From: Lepidodermella squamata
Lineage: Eukaryota > Gastrotricha
Direction of reading: 5' to 3'
Assembly (NCBI GenBank): GCA_047495785.1
Contig: JBLDXI010000019.1
Span: forward strand, 3,162,001 to 3,226,000
Length of the DNA stretch: 64,000 bases
Below are positions 25,544-38,200 of the stretch, in pieces (the stretch's first letter is position 1; every line of letters begins with the position of its first letter). A program made the translations under genes and the position numbers. The notes beneath the pieces are model-generated. The model had not been told where the DNA came from and searched no databases. It was given only the letters and a program-made list of their open reading frames with translations.

Positions 25544-25985
25544 ATATTTCGTTCTTGGTGAGTCTTTGGCTAAGCGTTTTTTCTCATACGAATATGCAAT
25601 GTATACGTATTCACTTTTATTGCCTAAGTTTAACGGACATGAGCGATTTTTCTGATGGTGGGCGATGCGTGATATAGGCTATGATTTCTTTTCTGGCATC
25701 GGTATGAACTTCACCTTGATCATTACTCGCCAGTCATTTTCAGGCGCGAACTTTATTTCCCATTGCTTCCTCCATGCTGGAGCTAACAGAGAGATTGGTG
25801 AGATGAATTTAAATTTTCCTATTCGCGACGCCCCGTCGACCATCGATCCACCAACCGAGCAGCCGCGCAAATGATAAATAATTAACTTGAACAAAATTTA
25901 GCGCAATATCGATTTGATACCTCTGTGTGTTATCGACTGAAAATCCTCAGGTCGCGCATTTTACTTTTTTTACTCAATAGCAGGG
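25544..25985. promoter_or_regulatory. Head-to-head intergenic region, possible shared promoter
   Basis: 442 bp separate the start of gene B (minus) from the start of the proline-rich gene (plus), so both promoters must lie here or overlap their neighbours, unless the plus-strand gene has an upstream 5' exon. I see no clear core promoter motif. TACTCAATAG just upstream of the plus-strand ATG could be a splice acceptor. Confidence 0.4.
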
Positions 25986-26627
25986 ATGTACAACTATCCA
26001 GACCCTACACTGAAGCCGCAAATGCCATCCGAGCCTCCACCGCCGTACCAAAGCGCGAATCCGGCTAATCACAAGCCGTCGTATGACGACATACTCGAAA
26101 AACAGCTGAGGGAACATCAAGCGGCAGTTGACGCACCCAGACTAGCCTACGACCCTCGTATAGCTAATCCTGAACTGCGGCCTTATTTACCACCCTCAGC
26201 TCCAGATCAGCAATTAGTTCAAGGGGGTTACAATAACATCTACCCTCCAACTGGGGTTCCTAATCCTAATGTGATCTACGCCTATGGGTCGGGTGGAATG
26301 TACAACCCAGGTGGTGGGGTTGGCTTCGCTGGTCCCCAGAGTCCAGTCATGGGGCCGAATAACACTGCGACGATTCGATTAGGACCTGTAACCATCATAG
26401 CCCAGCAGCAGTACCCAGGTAATCAGCAGCAATACCCGCAAATGGGGTATGGAGGGCCTTCAAATGCGGCTCCTTTTGTGTATAACCCTCAGCAGGTCGG
26501 CGGCAATCAATGGCCGCAGCATGGAGTTGGCGTGCCTGGGGTTTTCACGCAATATGCCACACCGCCAGCAGATGTGAACAGCAGGCCTCCTGCTCCTGGC
26601 ATGCCGCCGGCTCCTCCCTACATCTGA
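25986..26627 (+). CDS. Proline/glycine/tyrosine-rich protein with PPPY motif
   Basis: A single open frame of 213 residues that I do not recognise. The N-terminus has PSEPPPPYQSANP, which includes a PPPY WW-domain ligand; a short charged helix follows (DDILEKQLREHQAAVD), then low-complexity Pro/Gly/Gln/Tyr sequence with QQYPGNQQQYPQMGYGG and a Pro-rich C-terminus. No signal peptide or membrane segment is seen. A small central block (NTATIRLGPVTIIAQQQ) is the least repetitive part. A polyA signal AATAAA lies at 26657-26662, 30 bp after the stop, supporting a real transcript. The sequence CTCAATAG at 25973-25980 upstream of the ATG resembles a splice acceptor, so a 5' non-coding exon or trans-spliced leader is possible. 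The role may be as an adaptor for WW proteins, by inference only. Confidence 0.7.
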   Translation: MYNYPDPTLKPQMPSEPPPPYQSANPANHKPSYDDILEKQLREHQAAVDAPRLAYDPRIANPELRPYLPPSAPDQQLVQGGYNNIYPPTGVPNPNVIYAYGSGGMYNPGGGVGFAGPQSPVMGPNNTATIRLGPVTIIAQQQYPGNQQQYPQMGYGGPSNAAPFVYNPQQVGGNQWPQHGVGVPGVFTQYATPPADVNSRPPAPGMPPAPPYI

Positions 26628-29276
26628 GCCAAGAAAAAACTTACTGCTTATCTCGCAATAAAAATGGATTTTATTTTTAATAAAATTGAGAGTATTGCAA
26701 CTGGAATCGTAAGGTCTCACCTCAAGTGTGTATCGATCGATTTTTCGCAGCCGTGATTACATCACTCGGTAATGAGGCCAAATTTCATTACTCGGCAACA
26801 ACACATGAGAGCGTTGTCCGTCGCCGCTGAGTGGTTTGCCACTTATGACCACTACAGTAGGAAATTGATTTAACAACACTCGTTATTTTTTACTTTTGCC
26901 TGCCTGTGAAATTGAAAGGTACCAATGCTCTACGGGAAAGAGCTGTGTAACTTCCCACTCTCGCGATGAATCAACTATCAACTATCATCCTACATGTGCA
27001 TTAGTGACCTATGCCTGCCACTTTATTTATAGTTTGAATCATCATGCCGCGGATCAAATTCAATCTAGATTGCATCTCCTGTTGGCAAGCCTCCCATACA
27101 TCTGACCTAATCAAATTCAGAAAAAGCTGATTGCATCGTGAATAGTTCGTTCTTGAATGGAAAAGTTGACATGGCTGACAATTCAGCCTTTTGCATGCAC
27201 TTTTAAGTAAGGTAGCAAACCGCCTTGACAACAACTGAAATTAGTAATGTCGCTGGGTAAATTTTCAGTAATGCTTACTCGACTAAACCAAACTCCGACA
27301 GCCCAAGGATAGGTCTAACATCTCCAAGTATCAACGGTTGATAGAGATCTTTTCCCAAATAGATCGATTATTTCCCGATTTTTCATAAGAGGCTTTCGTA
27401 CAATTTTTCGCAATTTGCTATGGTTAGGGTCGAGTCTGCAGTCTGAATCTACCAATATCAATATTTACTATAATGCATCAACCAATATCTCCTCACATCA
27501 ATATAGCGTCGTTGTATAAGTCGGATTCCAGATTATTCTTCTCATCATTGAGACGAGAGGTGGCAAGTTAATAGTGCTTTGTCTCCCATCTCCTTGAAAC
27601 TGAAATCGTTTGCTAAAATGGCTATACCCCATGTTACCAGATTTTGCGATTTATATTGTTTCTATCATGTAAAAAGGTCCGTGAAAGTTCTCTAAGTTGC
27701 CAATTTCGTATTTCCACTCCGTCTTAAAAGTAGTACCGTTTTGCCACTTTCAACTGTGGTCAAAAATCACATTTCATTAAGAACAAAAGTTGATCATCAA
27801 CCCCCGCATTCTATTTCATTAAGGCTAATTTTTAAAACACACCGACTGCATTATTTCTAAAATAATCCTAGTCAACAACATGTGAGCTCTCTCTCTCTCT
27901 TTCTCTCTTTATTGAAGATGTCGCCCGCCCAATACACTATGAATCATTGATCACAGGCATATCGAGTTGCTTAAGAAAGTATCAAATTTACACCTTAAGA
28001 ATGCGGTTATCATTGAATATAGCGTCTTCTAACTAGCCTACATGTGATCACGGCAACAAAGATTTACTGAGAAATGTCATAATTAGACGGCTGGAAATTA
28101 CAAATGCGTCACCTATCGTGAGCTGCGTCTTTGCTGCGTGAGCTGATATCTTTTAATATCATTGCAGTTTTTTTATTACCTGTCGAGAACACTTCAGTCA
28201 GGAATTTCGACCAATTTTATACTCAAAACACCTATATTCGCCAGCTCTTGAGATTGCAATAAAACTTGAAGATAGTCAAATATATCTCATTCCTAATGAC
28301 ATACGGACGGTTTTTTTATGAATGGCGGCAAAAAAGTAGCCCGTACACTGCGCGAAGCCGAATCTCTTAGATGCATCTTCAAATCCCATGGGCTCAGTCG
28401 CGAATATTGATTGGCGCGAAATTTAGCGCAATACAACAGCGCTCAATGACCGATCGTCTCATTCAGAGAAACAGTCGGATGATATATTTGCGTGGCGGTA
28501 AAACTTTGATTGCACCGTTGCGCCGTAACGAATTTCAAGCATACACACAGGAAAAAATAAATCCGATCGTTCTAAATCACTTAGATAGCAGGGGTTTAAT
28601 TATTGCAAACATGGATTACGGGCCCACGAATGGCTTCTAAAATTGATTTATCCTTACTTTTATAAACGATAAGCCCAGTCTCGACCCACTCTCGCAATAA
28701 AATCCTTGAATAAAGGAATAGCCCAAATACCTTAAACTGAGGCCTCAAATTTAGATGGTTTAGCTTTCCGACAATTTCTCGATTTAGGTCAACCGCATCG
28801 AACGTCGTGGCTTTCAATTTGGCTAAAGTGACATCACGCTGCAATGTCGACTCAACCCATCAAGATTATTGCTCACGTGAAGATATTGTCAACTTGCGTT
28901 AATTCGATCGTGCTTAATTGATGCTTGATCTAAGGACAGGATTTTCTTAGAATTATTCCGGCCCTTTGCCGATAAACCAAATCCAACCCCGACTGAATGC
29001 ATTTGTCTTCCTCGAATTTAAGCATTGGTCACTTTTGCTTACGGAATTGTCGCCTTTTGTAGTTATATTTAGCCGTAGTCTCATAAGAACTTGTCTCTGA
29101 TGAACTACAACCCCCTCGCATACGAGTTTTACGTTGGCAGTGTCAATTTACTGAAATCCAGCCTATTTGCACGTCTGTAATCCAAGTTCTGTTTTTGCAA
29201 CCCTAGAAATTAACGATTTTTACGACATCAAAGATCCTGCACATCGCAGGGTGGTTTTACTTTATATACAACATCA
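26628..29276. other. Intergenic region without a recognised gene
   Basis: 2.6 kb with a polyA signal at 26657, a (CT)n tract near 27885-27910 and scattered short open frames (for example 28371-28640) that show no domains, signal peptide or compositional bias. I see nothing else. Confidence 0.55.
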
Positions 29277-30063
29277 ATGATTAACAATCGGCCGATAGCC
29301 TGCGATTCCGAGCGGAGTTTCTTGTTAGCTGTTGTATTTTTCACCCTCCTGAACCTCGTTCAAGTAAGTCAACGAATCCAGCCTTGATCCGTGTTTGTAA
29401 TGCTTTCTCTAGTGTCGGGTGCTACCGTCAAACACGAATCAGAACTCTTCCGTTAGCCTGACATGGTCGTCCGTGCTGAGCCAACAACGGCAGCAGCAGA
29501 ATAAGCCGCCGCAACGATCGCATTCTTCCCAAGTAACCTCGCAAATGCCGGCAAGCTTGCCTTTAACTACAACGAAGCCGCCCAGCATCGAGCCAGCCGC
29601 TATCCGAAACAGCGCGACTTCAAGCCTCGTCGAGGCGGGCCGAGCGTGGTGTCGGCAGTTCCACGACAGCGAAACTTGCACAGCAAACGGCTGTTGCCTC
29701 GCCAACTACACCGTGTCTATGAAAACGATGCGCGGCAATCGGCAGGTTCGCGTTTCCGAGTGCGTCTCCAAGATCCCGGAAAATCACTTCTGCGTGAAAA
29801 CAACCTCGCCGATTCGCCAGGCGTTGGACATGCTCGTCAGCTCGTCGACGGGCCGGTCAGCGGCTAGTAAGGTACTGTCGTACCTGCAATGCCCATGCGC
29901 CACTGGGTTCGAGTGCATGGTCGATAGGTTTGAGACTTCGATTTCGATCTGCCGACGGCCCAACGCGCCGCCCGACCTTCTCGTGCCTGATGACGATAAT
30001 TTAGGCGACTCTGAGGACGATGTTGGCTACGACTTGGACGATGGCACTATTTCAAAGCTTTAA
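29277..30063 (+). CDS. Secreted prokineticin/astakine-like cysteine-rich protein
   Basis: Exon 1 (29277-29363) encodes a short N-terminus and a hydrophobic signal segment (FLLAVVFFTLLNLVQ). A GTAAGT donor joins in phase 0 to exon 2 (29413-30063) after a TTTCTCTAG acceptor, giving 245 residues. A Ser/Gln/Pro-rich linker of about 90 residues leads to ten cysteines spaced C, C, CC, C, C, CPC, C, C: WCRQFHDSETC, NGCC, VSEC, NHFC, LQCPCATGFEC and ISIC. This matches the colipase-like fold shared by prokineticins, astakines and the Dickkopf C-terminal domain. An acidic tail follows (DDDNLGDSEDDVGYDLDD). Prokineticins signal through GPCRs and astakines act in arthropod blood-cell formation; the family is supported by spacing, the function is inference. 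It lacks the AVIT N-terminus of prokineticins. A possible polyA signal is at 30271-30276. Confidence 0.75.
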
Positions 30064-31362
30064 TTTGTATAGTCTCACTTTTTCACACCCTACACTGTAA
30101 TTCGGCGTCTATCTCTTTTTGAAACCGGTTATAAATTCAAACAATTTATCGCACTTCTCTTTGGTTATTATGTGTTGTTGTACTGCTCTCAGAGGAATTC
30201 TTCATCATTATATTATATTATATTATAGCCAGTTTGTCATCATCTCTAATGAACAAAAAACTGAAGGAATAATAAAACGAAATTTGACACTGACTTGTAC
30301 ATTTTTTCCAACACGCATGGCTAGTGAGGAAGTAATATTTTCTGCTGAAGCCCCCGCATGGCTTTTCCGTCGGCCTTGAAAGCTTCCTGATGTCAGCGAT
30401 GCTCGGGTTGATAAACATCTCATGCCTCTCCGAGAAATGCCTTTTTTAATGCGAGTAGTTCTTCAAGAGTCCCATTCTCGATTTATTTTCCATGTTGTTT
30501 CGCAATTTTTTTAAACGCTGAATGCTGAAATCATAATTTGTTGGTTTTTTTATTAGCTCTACCGTCGAGTTTTATTTGCCCAGTGGAGTGAGCTACACAA
30601 CGTAGGCTAATGAAATCAAATTTATTTGCGTAAAGTAGGTGTATTCTGCGTTCGTAGCCATTTCAATGCCCCCTTAGGAAATCACGGCTAAATTGAGCGC
30701 GGCTGTGCCCAGCGAGAAAAAAAATTACCCGCTTTTGGCCCAGCCCGCGCGCTTTATTACATTTCGTTCTCCTCTCGCTCGCATATATAGAATTGCTTTA
30801 ATATAATATTCGTTTCATTATTTTTTCCACTCGAAAGACGCAATTTCCTTGGGAAATGCGTCCATCTGTTCGGTTATTTATCGCCACTCGCCACGCCTCC
30901 TCATATTCTTGCAATTTCCAAAAATATATGATTTTTTTATTTAAATACGAAAATGAAATGACGAAAATTAATTTTCGTGACCAAAAAAAAACATGAAAAG
31001 GGACGGCGCATTTAATTTGGCGTAAGTAACAAGGTCACCTGCGACTGAAAAATCAATCAATGATAATCACGAATTAATTAAAGCCATGGCAAGTCATGTG
31101 TACGGTTTTTCCATTCAAGAGATTAAAATTGAGATTGGAATTTCGCAGAGATGGATTAATGATTAGAAAGCCGCGCAGCATGAAGCCAAACGCATTCGAT
31201 AATTGTCTGTCATTTTCTTCAAACAGTACAAATACATATGCATTACCTCGCTGTTACGCCTCTAATGGCTTAATTTTGTTAATTATGATGTGAGATAAAA
31301 CCGGTGTTCGATTTGGATGGATTTTAGATTTTTAAAGCTTTCATCAAGACTTTTTGGGGAAA
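30064..31362. other. Intergenic region
   Basis: 3' flank of the cysteine-rich gene, with an (ATTAT)n-like microsatellite near 30207-30228 and AT-rich sequence. No supported gene is visible. Confidence 0.55.
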
Positions 31363-32002
31363 ATGCAGCGAAGCATCTTGAATCTTTTCCTGGCGCTAGT
31401 TTGCATTGCGGCGATAACCGTTGAAGCCAGACCAGGTAAAAATCAATAAAATTGAAATTTATATAATTAACTAATTGCAAGCCAATTTTCGAAAAATGAA
31501 ATTTCAGGAATTCCTACTCACACTTTAATTTTCTAATTTTTTCTATTTCATTACTTAATTTCAAATTTCAAAATTTTATGTTTGAAATTTTAAAATTAAT
31601 CAAATTTCGTTTATTGCATTTTGTCGGGATTTTTCTATAATTTTTCATGCAAATGTTTTTAATATTGCAGCCAAGCGTTCAGCTGATGATATTTCGAGCC
31701 TCGATGATTTTATTCGCAATTCACTTTTGAGTTACGTCAACGGCGATGACTCAGCATCGACCACTCAAACAGCAATCGCCGGCGGCGAAGAAGAACCCGC
31801 CGAGGAATCCGGCAGCCGCTACGTCTGCTCTCTGGTCAACTGCGTTATCCCCTACGAATCATGCTTAGCCAGCGCCCTTGGCCGGCCAAGCGATGATCAG
31901 CCGGCGCCTAGAGACGAGCATGAATCAGCCCTGCGCCGCGCCCGCGCCAGCATGTGCTACAACGAGATGCAACTGTGCTCGGCCAAGTGTGACGATGAGT
32001 GA
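31363..32002 (+). CDS. Small secreted six-cysteine protein (paralogue 1)
   Basis: Exon 1 (31363-31435) encodes a clear signal peptide (LNLFLALVCIAAITVEA). Exon 2 (31671-32002) joins in phase 1 after TATTGCAG, giving 134 residues. Right after the signal peptide come RPAKRS, including a dibasic KR, then an acidic propeptide-like stretch (GGEEEPAEES) and a C-terminal cysteine block: C-x4-C-x6-C, a 30-residue spacer, then C-x6-C-x3-C (VCSLVNC, IPYESC, CYNEMQLCSAKC). The gene at 34048 shares this framework with a shorter spacer and lies 2 kb downstream in the same orientation. The family is not recognised; it could be a peptide hormone, defence peptide or other secreted effector. A polyA signal AATAAA lies at 32177-32182. 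The earlier exon was found from its splice sites, not from a long frame. Confidence 0.8.
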
Positions 32003-34047
32003 AAAAAGCAAAGAAATCGGAGCGGAAAATCAGCCAAGCGGGGAAAAGTCGAAAGGAGATGCATTCCGATTTTTGAATTCGGAAATATTAAATTATTTCA
32101 ATTTTCCATGTTGTGAAGCTATCCCCTATATGATCGGTGATTATCGACGCGTGAAACTCCGAATTTACGGCACTGTAATAAATATTCAGGTCACACACCG
32201 CGTTGAGTTTAATTACTCATAATCTGTCTCTATCAAGGTCACATTTTTTAGGCAACAATATGTTGAAGTGGTCGGATTTTTTCTCAGAAATTTCCGAAAA
32301 ATGCTGGGTCACAATCAGCCTGATTAGTTCAAGGTACGCTCAACTCTTAAAAAAGATGAAATGACAGATGAGCAAGACTATAAAATTGATTAATCGACTT
32401 GGAAAAGCACTGTATCTAATTCGGCAAATGCCTATCAGGAACAAAACTTCCGATGAAAATTCCTCGGTGGCGCTTCTATCATTTCCGCATTTTTTTGTGA
32501 ATTCCTAACTTTTCCTATTTTTCAATATAAATCACTTAGCTCGAGTCTTGCTTTTGCAGTTCAAGTTTCTGATTTCCTAGCTAAGGATGTTAGAATTTCT
32601 CGAAATTTTTTCATTTTATAAATTGGAAAAACTAAGTATGGCCACTTGGAAAAAATTTATTTTTCACAAAACAATGCTGAAGAACAACCCACCATTCTCC
32701 GTTTTCACTTAACTAGTCACATGATAAAATTATCTCATGAATAATTCGGTCAACCTAAAAATAGCCATCGACTAAATGAGCACCCACGCCCACAACCACT
32801 GTAAATATTATTGAATGACCAAACCCAATAATCCCACAAGAATTATCCAAAATGTTGATCCCTCTAGAGGGCTGAAAGCTGAATGTAGTTATTTCACGCC
32901 TGGTCTAACTTGAAAGCTTATTATTGGGGGAAAAATGGCGTCAAAAGTGAGACGCGTCTCGATTTCTTCCTCGATTACGGCGCTTTCCTGTCGTTAAAGA
33001 AATAAAATTATACTCTCGAAAGTTTTCATTTCCGATATAAAAACCTGTCGACGTATGGTAAATACGTGACCTTTCAATAGCGGAAATAGCCGATCAACTT
33101 ATCGCTGCTATATGCCGACATTGGTCAGCAAAAATGGGAATAAAGCACTTGAAACATTTTCTAGCAAATTGAATTTCATTAAATTACACGCTGCGGGAAG
33201 GGAAAATTCTCAGTGACGCAGTATTGACTGGTCCAATTTTATACAAAGACGGGTCAAGTTGTATTGTTCGGGAATAAATTCAATAATTTTTCTCGTCTCG
33301 CTCAATAAAATCCACCATTGGCTATTCCCCAAACTGATTTTGCTAATTTTGTTTAAAAAACAAAAAATGTTCGTTTCTACTACGCACCCACGGCGGGGAC
33401 AACTCTTGCGTCTTTAATTTACGTTTAAATTTTTCACTTAATGTCCATTTTTTTTACAAATTCCTGTTATACTATCCGACTTTAATCTGATATATTGCTT
33501 TATTTCTAGCATATATTTTGAACGTTTCCAGCTGATGAGACGCGAGCCAGCGTTGAATTCTTGTTGCGGAAGAATTTATGAATGGATTGCTTCCGAGTGC
33601 AAGCAATCATTCACATTTTTACGTGGCGATTGTTTACAATAAAATGCCAACACAATCGCAAATTATACCGGACAGCTATCAACAAAACGTCGAAAATTCT
33701 CTCCCTCTCGGCGTCGGAATTCGCGCACTAAATAATCGCTTATTAATCATGCAAAAAATGTGGGCGCAGATACGATTTTTTATTTCGACTAATAATAGCG
33801 CGCATTCTTTAAGCGCGTGGCGCGCAATTTGTTTCCCGTCGTAAAAAAATCGAATATCTGGTACCAGGTATCGGAAATCGTCAGTCACGCCTTCTTGCTG
33901 CGTAGTGGCGAGGCTACTGCTTTTTTAATTGCTTGAAAAAAATTATTATTCATGTTTATTTAAAAGAGACCGTATTAAACAAATTAAGTGCAAAAAACTT
34001 TTTTAGACTATTTAAAACGGCATTTTTTATTCGGCGACCCGTGAAGA
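32003..34047. other. Intergenic region between the two six-cysteine genes
   Basis: AT-rich, with the polyA signal of the first gene at 32177. Open frames such as 33578-33844 show no domain or signal peptide. I see no further feature. Confidence 0.55.
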
Positions 34048-35240
34048 ATGGGGCTGTTAAGGATTATGGACAGTAAAACGCTGACAACACAACGAAACCG
34101 GCCTGTTGTAATTGCCATCCTACTCGTTGCCATGGTGACGGTGCATCAGAGTGCGTCAGCGCTGCCTGTTAGGCGATCTCGGCTTTCACCCAACCGTAAC
34201 GTTGTAGCTAATCAAATGTCAAGAGCTTCATCAACTGTTAATGTTAGCCAAACTCGAGGAACAGGTGAGCACAATTGCTATCACATATTATATTATTTTC
34301 GAAATTAATACTTCAAGGAAAATTAGTAAAAAATGGGAAAATCGAGAAAATTCCAAGAGAAAAATTAAAATATTTATAAAAAAAATCAAGTAAATTATAT
34401 AATATAAATTAATAAAAATAGCTAAAAATTGGAATAATGCGCCAGCTAAATCGGGGCGGAGTAGAATTTTTCAAATTTTTTCAAATTTTTTTCTTATTAC
34501 TTCAGATGGGATGAACTTTTTTCAAGTTGAACCTGATTAATGAGTTTTTAAACAATTTTAAAAAAATTCCTTATTTCGGAAAAATTTCAGCTTCTATTCC
34601 TTTACTCCTTGGAAAAATCTAGAGACATAGCTAATTCTAAAATTTTAAAATGTGATTGGAAAATTCCCTAAAATTAGGTCCCTGAAATCTACTCGAAAGT
34701 CGAGCTCATTCGATGATACAATGCAGAACCCAAAACCTGCCGCAACCTCACAAACCGGATGCAAGAACTGTACTACAATCCCATCAAATTCAGTTGAACC
34801 CCCAAAAAGCTCCGAAAAATTGAAAAATTAGGGATCTAACAAGTTCTAGTCGCGTGTGAACTTCAATTGTTGAAATTTAAATTTTTTCAAATTTTCAAAA
34901 CCTTACGAATAATTGCGGGAATTTTTTTAATTATTGAGACTCAAGTCTCTCGATATTCAATTTTTTCTCAAATTAAAATTTATTTTCAATTTGAATTTTT
35001 TTTTGTAATTTTTCAGAAGTCGCGATGTGCTTCCTATCTTCGTGCGTGATCAACTACGAAAGTTGCCTGAACATTGGCGAGGCGGTGTCCGAGTGCTACG
35101 CGGAGATGCGGCGGTGCTCGCGATCGTGCCGCGTCGACCCCAACGTCGCGTGGGCGTGGAACGTCAAGCGCAACCGCCGGGACCAGCAGCAACAACGGCC
35201 GTTCGCTTTCTTCGAGTCGTCCTTTTCCAGCGCCAAATGA
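34048..35240 (+). CDS. Small secreted six-cysteine protein (paralogue 2)
   Basis: Exon 1 (34048-34264) encodes a signal-anchor or signal peptide (VVIAILLVAMVTVHQSASA) after a basic N-terminus; ATG codons at 34048 and 34066 are both possible. Exon 2 (35017-35240) joins in phase 1 after TTTTTCAG, for 146 residues in all. The cysteine block is C-x4-C-x6-C, short spacer, C-x6-C-x3-C (MCFLSSC, INYESC, CYAEMRRCSRSC), matching the neighbour at 31363, and the phrase C-V-I-x-Y-E-S-C-L is shared. A basic, Gln-rich tail follows (VKRNRRDQQQQRPFAFFESS) that the neighbour lacks. Helical hairpin-like CxxxC pairing is possible. The function is unknown; tandem duplication is the likely origin. Confidence 0.78.
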
Positions 35241-38200
35241 CTCGCGCGTCTTCTGTCATAACGAGCGTTATCATCATCGTCATCTTGCCTAGATCTCTCC
35301 TCGATTTCTATTCTATATCATGAGAAAGAGCCAGAAAAATTCCTTCTCTTGTATACACTGATTTTTCTTTTTAGTCGAAAAAGCCTCTACCCTTCGAGAG
35401 AGTGAGAGCTCGCTTTTTCTAATCTTCGTGTTTGTGATGATTTTTTCTCAGCTTCGTCTCAACGAAATTTTATTTCAAATATATTTAATATCATTTTCAC
35501 TCTTCTAGCAAATATCTATAGCCCGACTCGTCAAGTTCTGTTTGTAAAAAAAATTGAAAAGCATTAAAGAATCAAGGGCGTTAAAGTTTGACTTTTTCAG
35601 AAAAAATCGAGCCAGAAATAGGGCATAATAAATAAGAAGAGTCCGGCTTGAAATATTGAAAAATTGAAATTTCCCTGAACACGTACTTAATGTCGGAGGA
35701 AATCAATAATAAGTTTCCTGCATCGACTAATTTCATTATAATATATGGAAATGACTTCCGTTTCAGGAGGTTGTTGAAAGAAATCGGAAACACCGGAAGG
35801 CCGTGCTGCCCTAGAAAAGCGTCGACCTTCAATTATAGATAGCATCGATATACTATTTATTTTTAGATTGAGCTGAATAATCAGCTTTTGCTAGAAAAAA
35901 CCGACAGTTTGGAAAGTATGATCGAGTTAATTCGTTGCTTTTAACTCTGAAAGTATAACCCCTACACGACACTCCATTCTGCGTTACGATAGACCCTGGG
36001 ATGATGCAAAACTTGTCCTGAATTCTTAAAATTATCGCTCTTTAGAGACTCGATCGGGCAAAAAATGACAGTCTCAATTATTAGCAGTACGCCCGAGATT
36101 GAAAACAAATGAGTGACATAATTAAGGTAAGAGGGTAAATGAGATCGGTATGATTCAGACTAATTTTCCTGAGTTCTCAATTTTTATTACGTTTTATTAG
36201 CCGAGGAAATTTCAAAAGGTTAGAAATTGAGGGACATGAGTACTTATGAGTATTTTTATTATTTTTGAAGTGAGTAAATTCTCGATAATGCGATAAAAAA
36301 CACAAAACCCATGATATAAATGATGCGAGCGACCTATTATTTATTAGCACAGTTGAAATCGCCTCATGATTTATATTTGTATGATATAGTACGAGTATTT
36401 TATTTATATCTGAGATTCGTAGCACGAGATGCGGGCATGCTGGCGAGGCGGAGCCGAGTCGGCATGACCAAATCGAGTGCGGAGAATCCAGATATGAATG
36501 AATTACGAGTGCTATATCGTAAAATATTGCATGAGCATGGGTACTAACACTATATTTTTTGAGCGAATGCTATATTTTGGTAATAAATAGGCCTGGTCTT
36601 GAACGTGAAACATCCAGAATACAATTTCAAGGTACATCCAGCCGTATCCTTGGCGCATTTCTGTAAAATCTGAACCAGAATTATCGCAAAAAATATACTT
36701 TTATAATAGCAGAAAATGTTCCCCTCAAAACAGCGATTTCAACACCCTTGGACATAAAAATGTGAAAAACGGTGTCATTATTCAAGAAATCGCTGTCACA
36801 AGTTTCCCTCAAGACTTCACACTTTTCTTTACCTGAAAAAAACACATTTTTTCAATTGCTCTGAAATCATTATAAAATTCCGAAATTCAGCAGTGACTAT
36901 AAGCAATCATGATGTTCTTTGTCCAAAATCTCCTCTTTTCGCCAATTGATATGGCCCAGTTTAAAAGCGTATTTAAACGCAAAATCGGCTCATGGCTTCG
37001 TCTGACAAGTGTCAACAAACTGCTAAAAGCCACAGACGTAGTTGCAACTATCATGCAAGCCAAAAGTTCCGCTTACCTGAATTCGGACGAAAATTTGCTC
37101 AAAGAAGACACGCTATTTGAACTTGATGCAAGACTGCGAGACGCTTTTTGATGTGCGGGCAACGGGCCTAAAATTATTGTCACATTTAATGAGAATTGAT
37201 GTCACACGTAACCTTTTCCTGTACTAATTATAGTGCAGACTGCGTAGAAAAATCGGTCAAGGAGGACGAATGACGAGTTGGAAATGACTCGTGAGATTTA
37301 TTGACGAGACACAAGTGAATGAATGCTGACAACTGAAAAGTGGTATCAAGCTGAGTAATAGGTATTAGGAATCGAATTCTCCCGTTTGGATAAGCAAACA
37401 TTAAAATTGATTTCAGGTTTTCAAGAATAATGTCTAAAAATTATTTAGAATAAAAATTATTCATTTTATATTTATCATAAAAATTATTGTTATAATCGAT
37501 TAATTAATTGATAATTATTGTTTGAAAAATTAGTTTAAATTTTAAATAAATTTCAATAAATTTCAATAAATTTAATTTAAACAATCCCGTTATCACTCGT
37601 CACCCCGGTCTGACTATGATTTGAAACGACGAGTTGGCGAGCGAATAAAAGTGTGATTCAGACCCTTCAACTTAACCGAATCATATCCATCATCACATGT
37701 ATATTGGCAAGATAAACACCGCCTCGCACACAACGTAATGAGGTTAACATACCTGCTAATGATAGGCTGTTAAATCGAATATTAGACAAAAAGCTGGATT
37801 GATGTATGTGTGATTAAGCTTGTTCGTCATCATCATGTCTGAGTAATAACTGCCAGTTCGCTAAAATAAATCTATAGGTCGCAAGGACGTGTATATTGAG
37901 CTCCTTCTCACCACGAATTGTCTTTTTCTAAGGCGTTCCAACTACTAACCCGATCACCAAATCGAGTCCTACTAATTCCTTAATTAGAGCCTCGTGGTTT
38001 TGAAAATGTTTGCTAATTAGACGGCGGACAAAAATCTCAGTACTTCCATTTTTCTAAATTGTTGTTTAATTTATAGCCGACTGGATGAGTACGTGACGCT
38101 TCACCTACTTTTTCCTAAATAATTTCTTCTCGAATTTAAGCAACTCGCCAAATTTCTGCCTCGTTTCCTATCATCAGGGTCATCTCCTGCGGTCGTTCCA

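Noticed and set aside
25665-25894. Overlapping short frames on both strands in the head-to-head region
   Set aside because: They lie in the shared upstream region of two genes and show no domain or signal peptide.
36909-37151. 80-codon open frame with protein-like composition
   Set aside because: No signal, domain, paralogue or neighbouring exon in support; similar lengths occur by chance in this AT-rich DNA.
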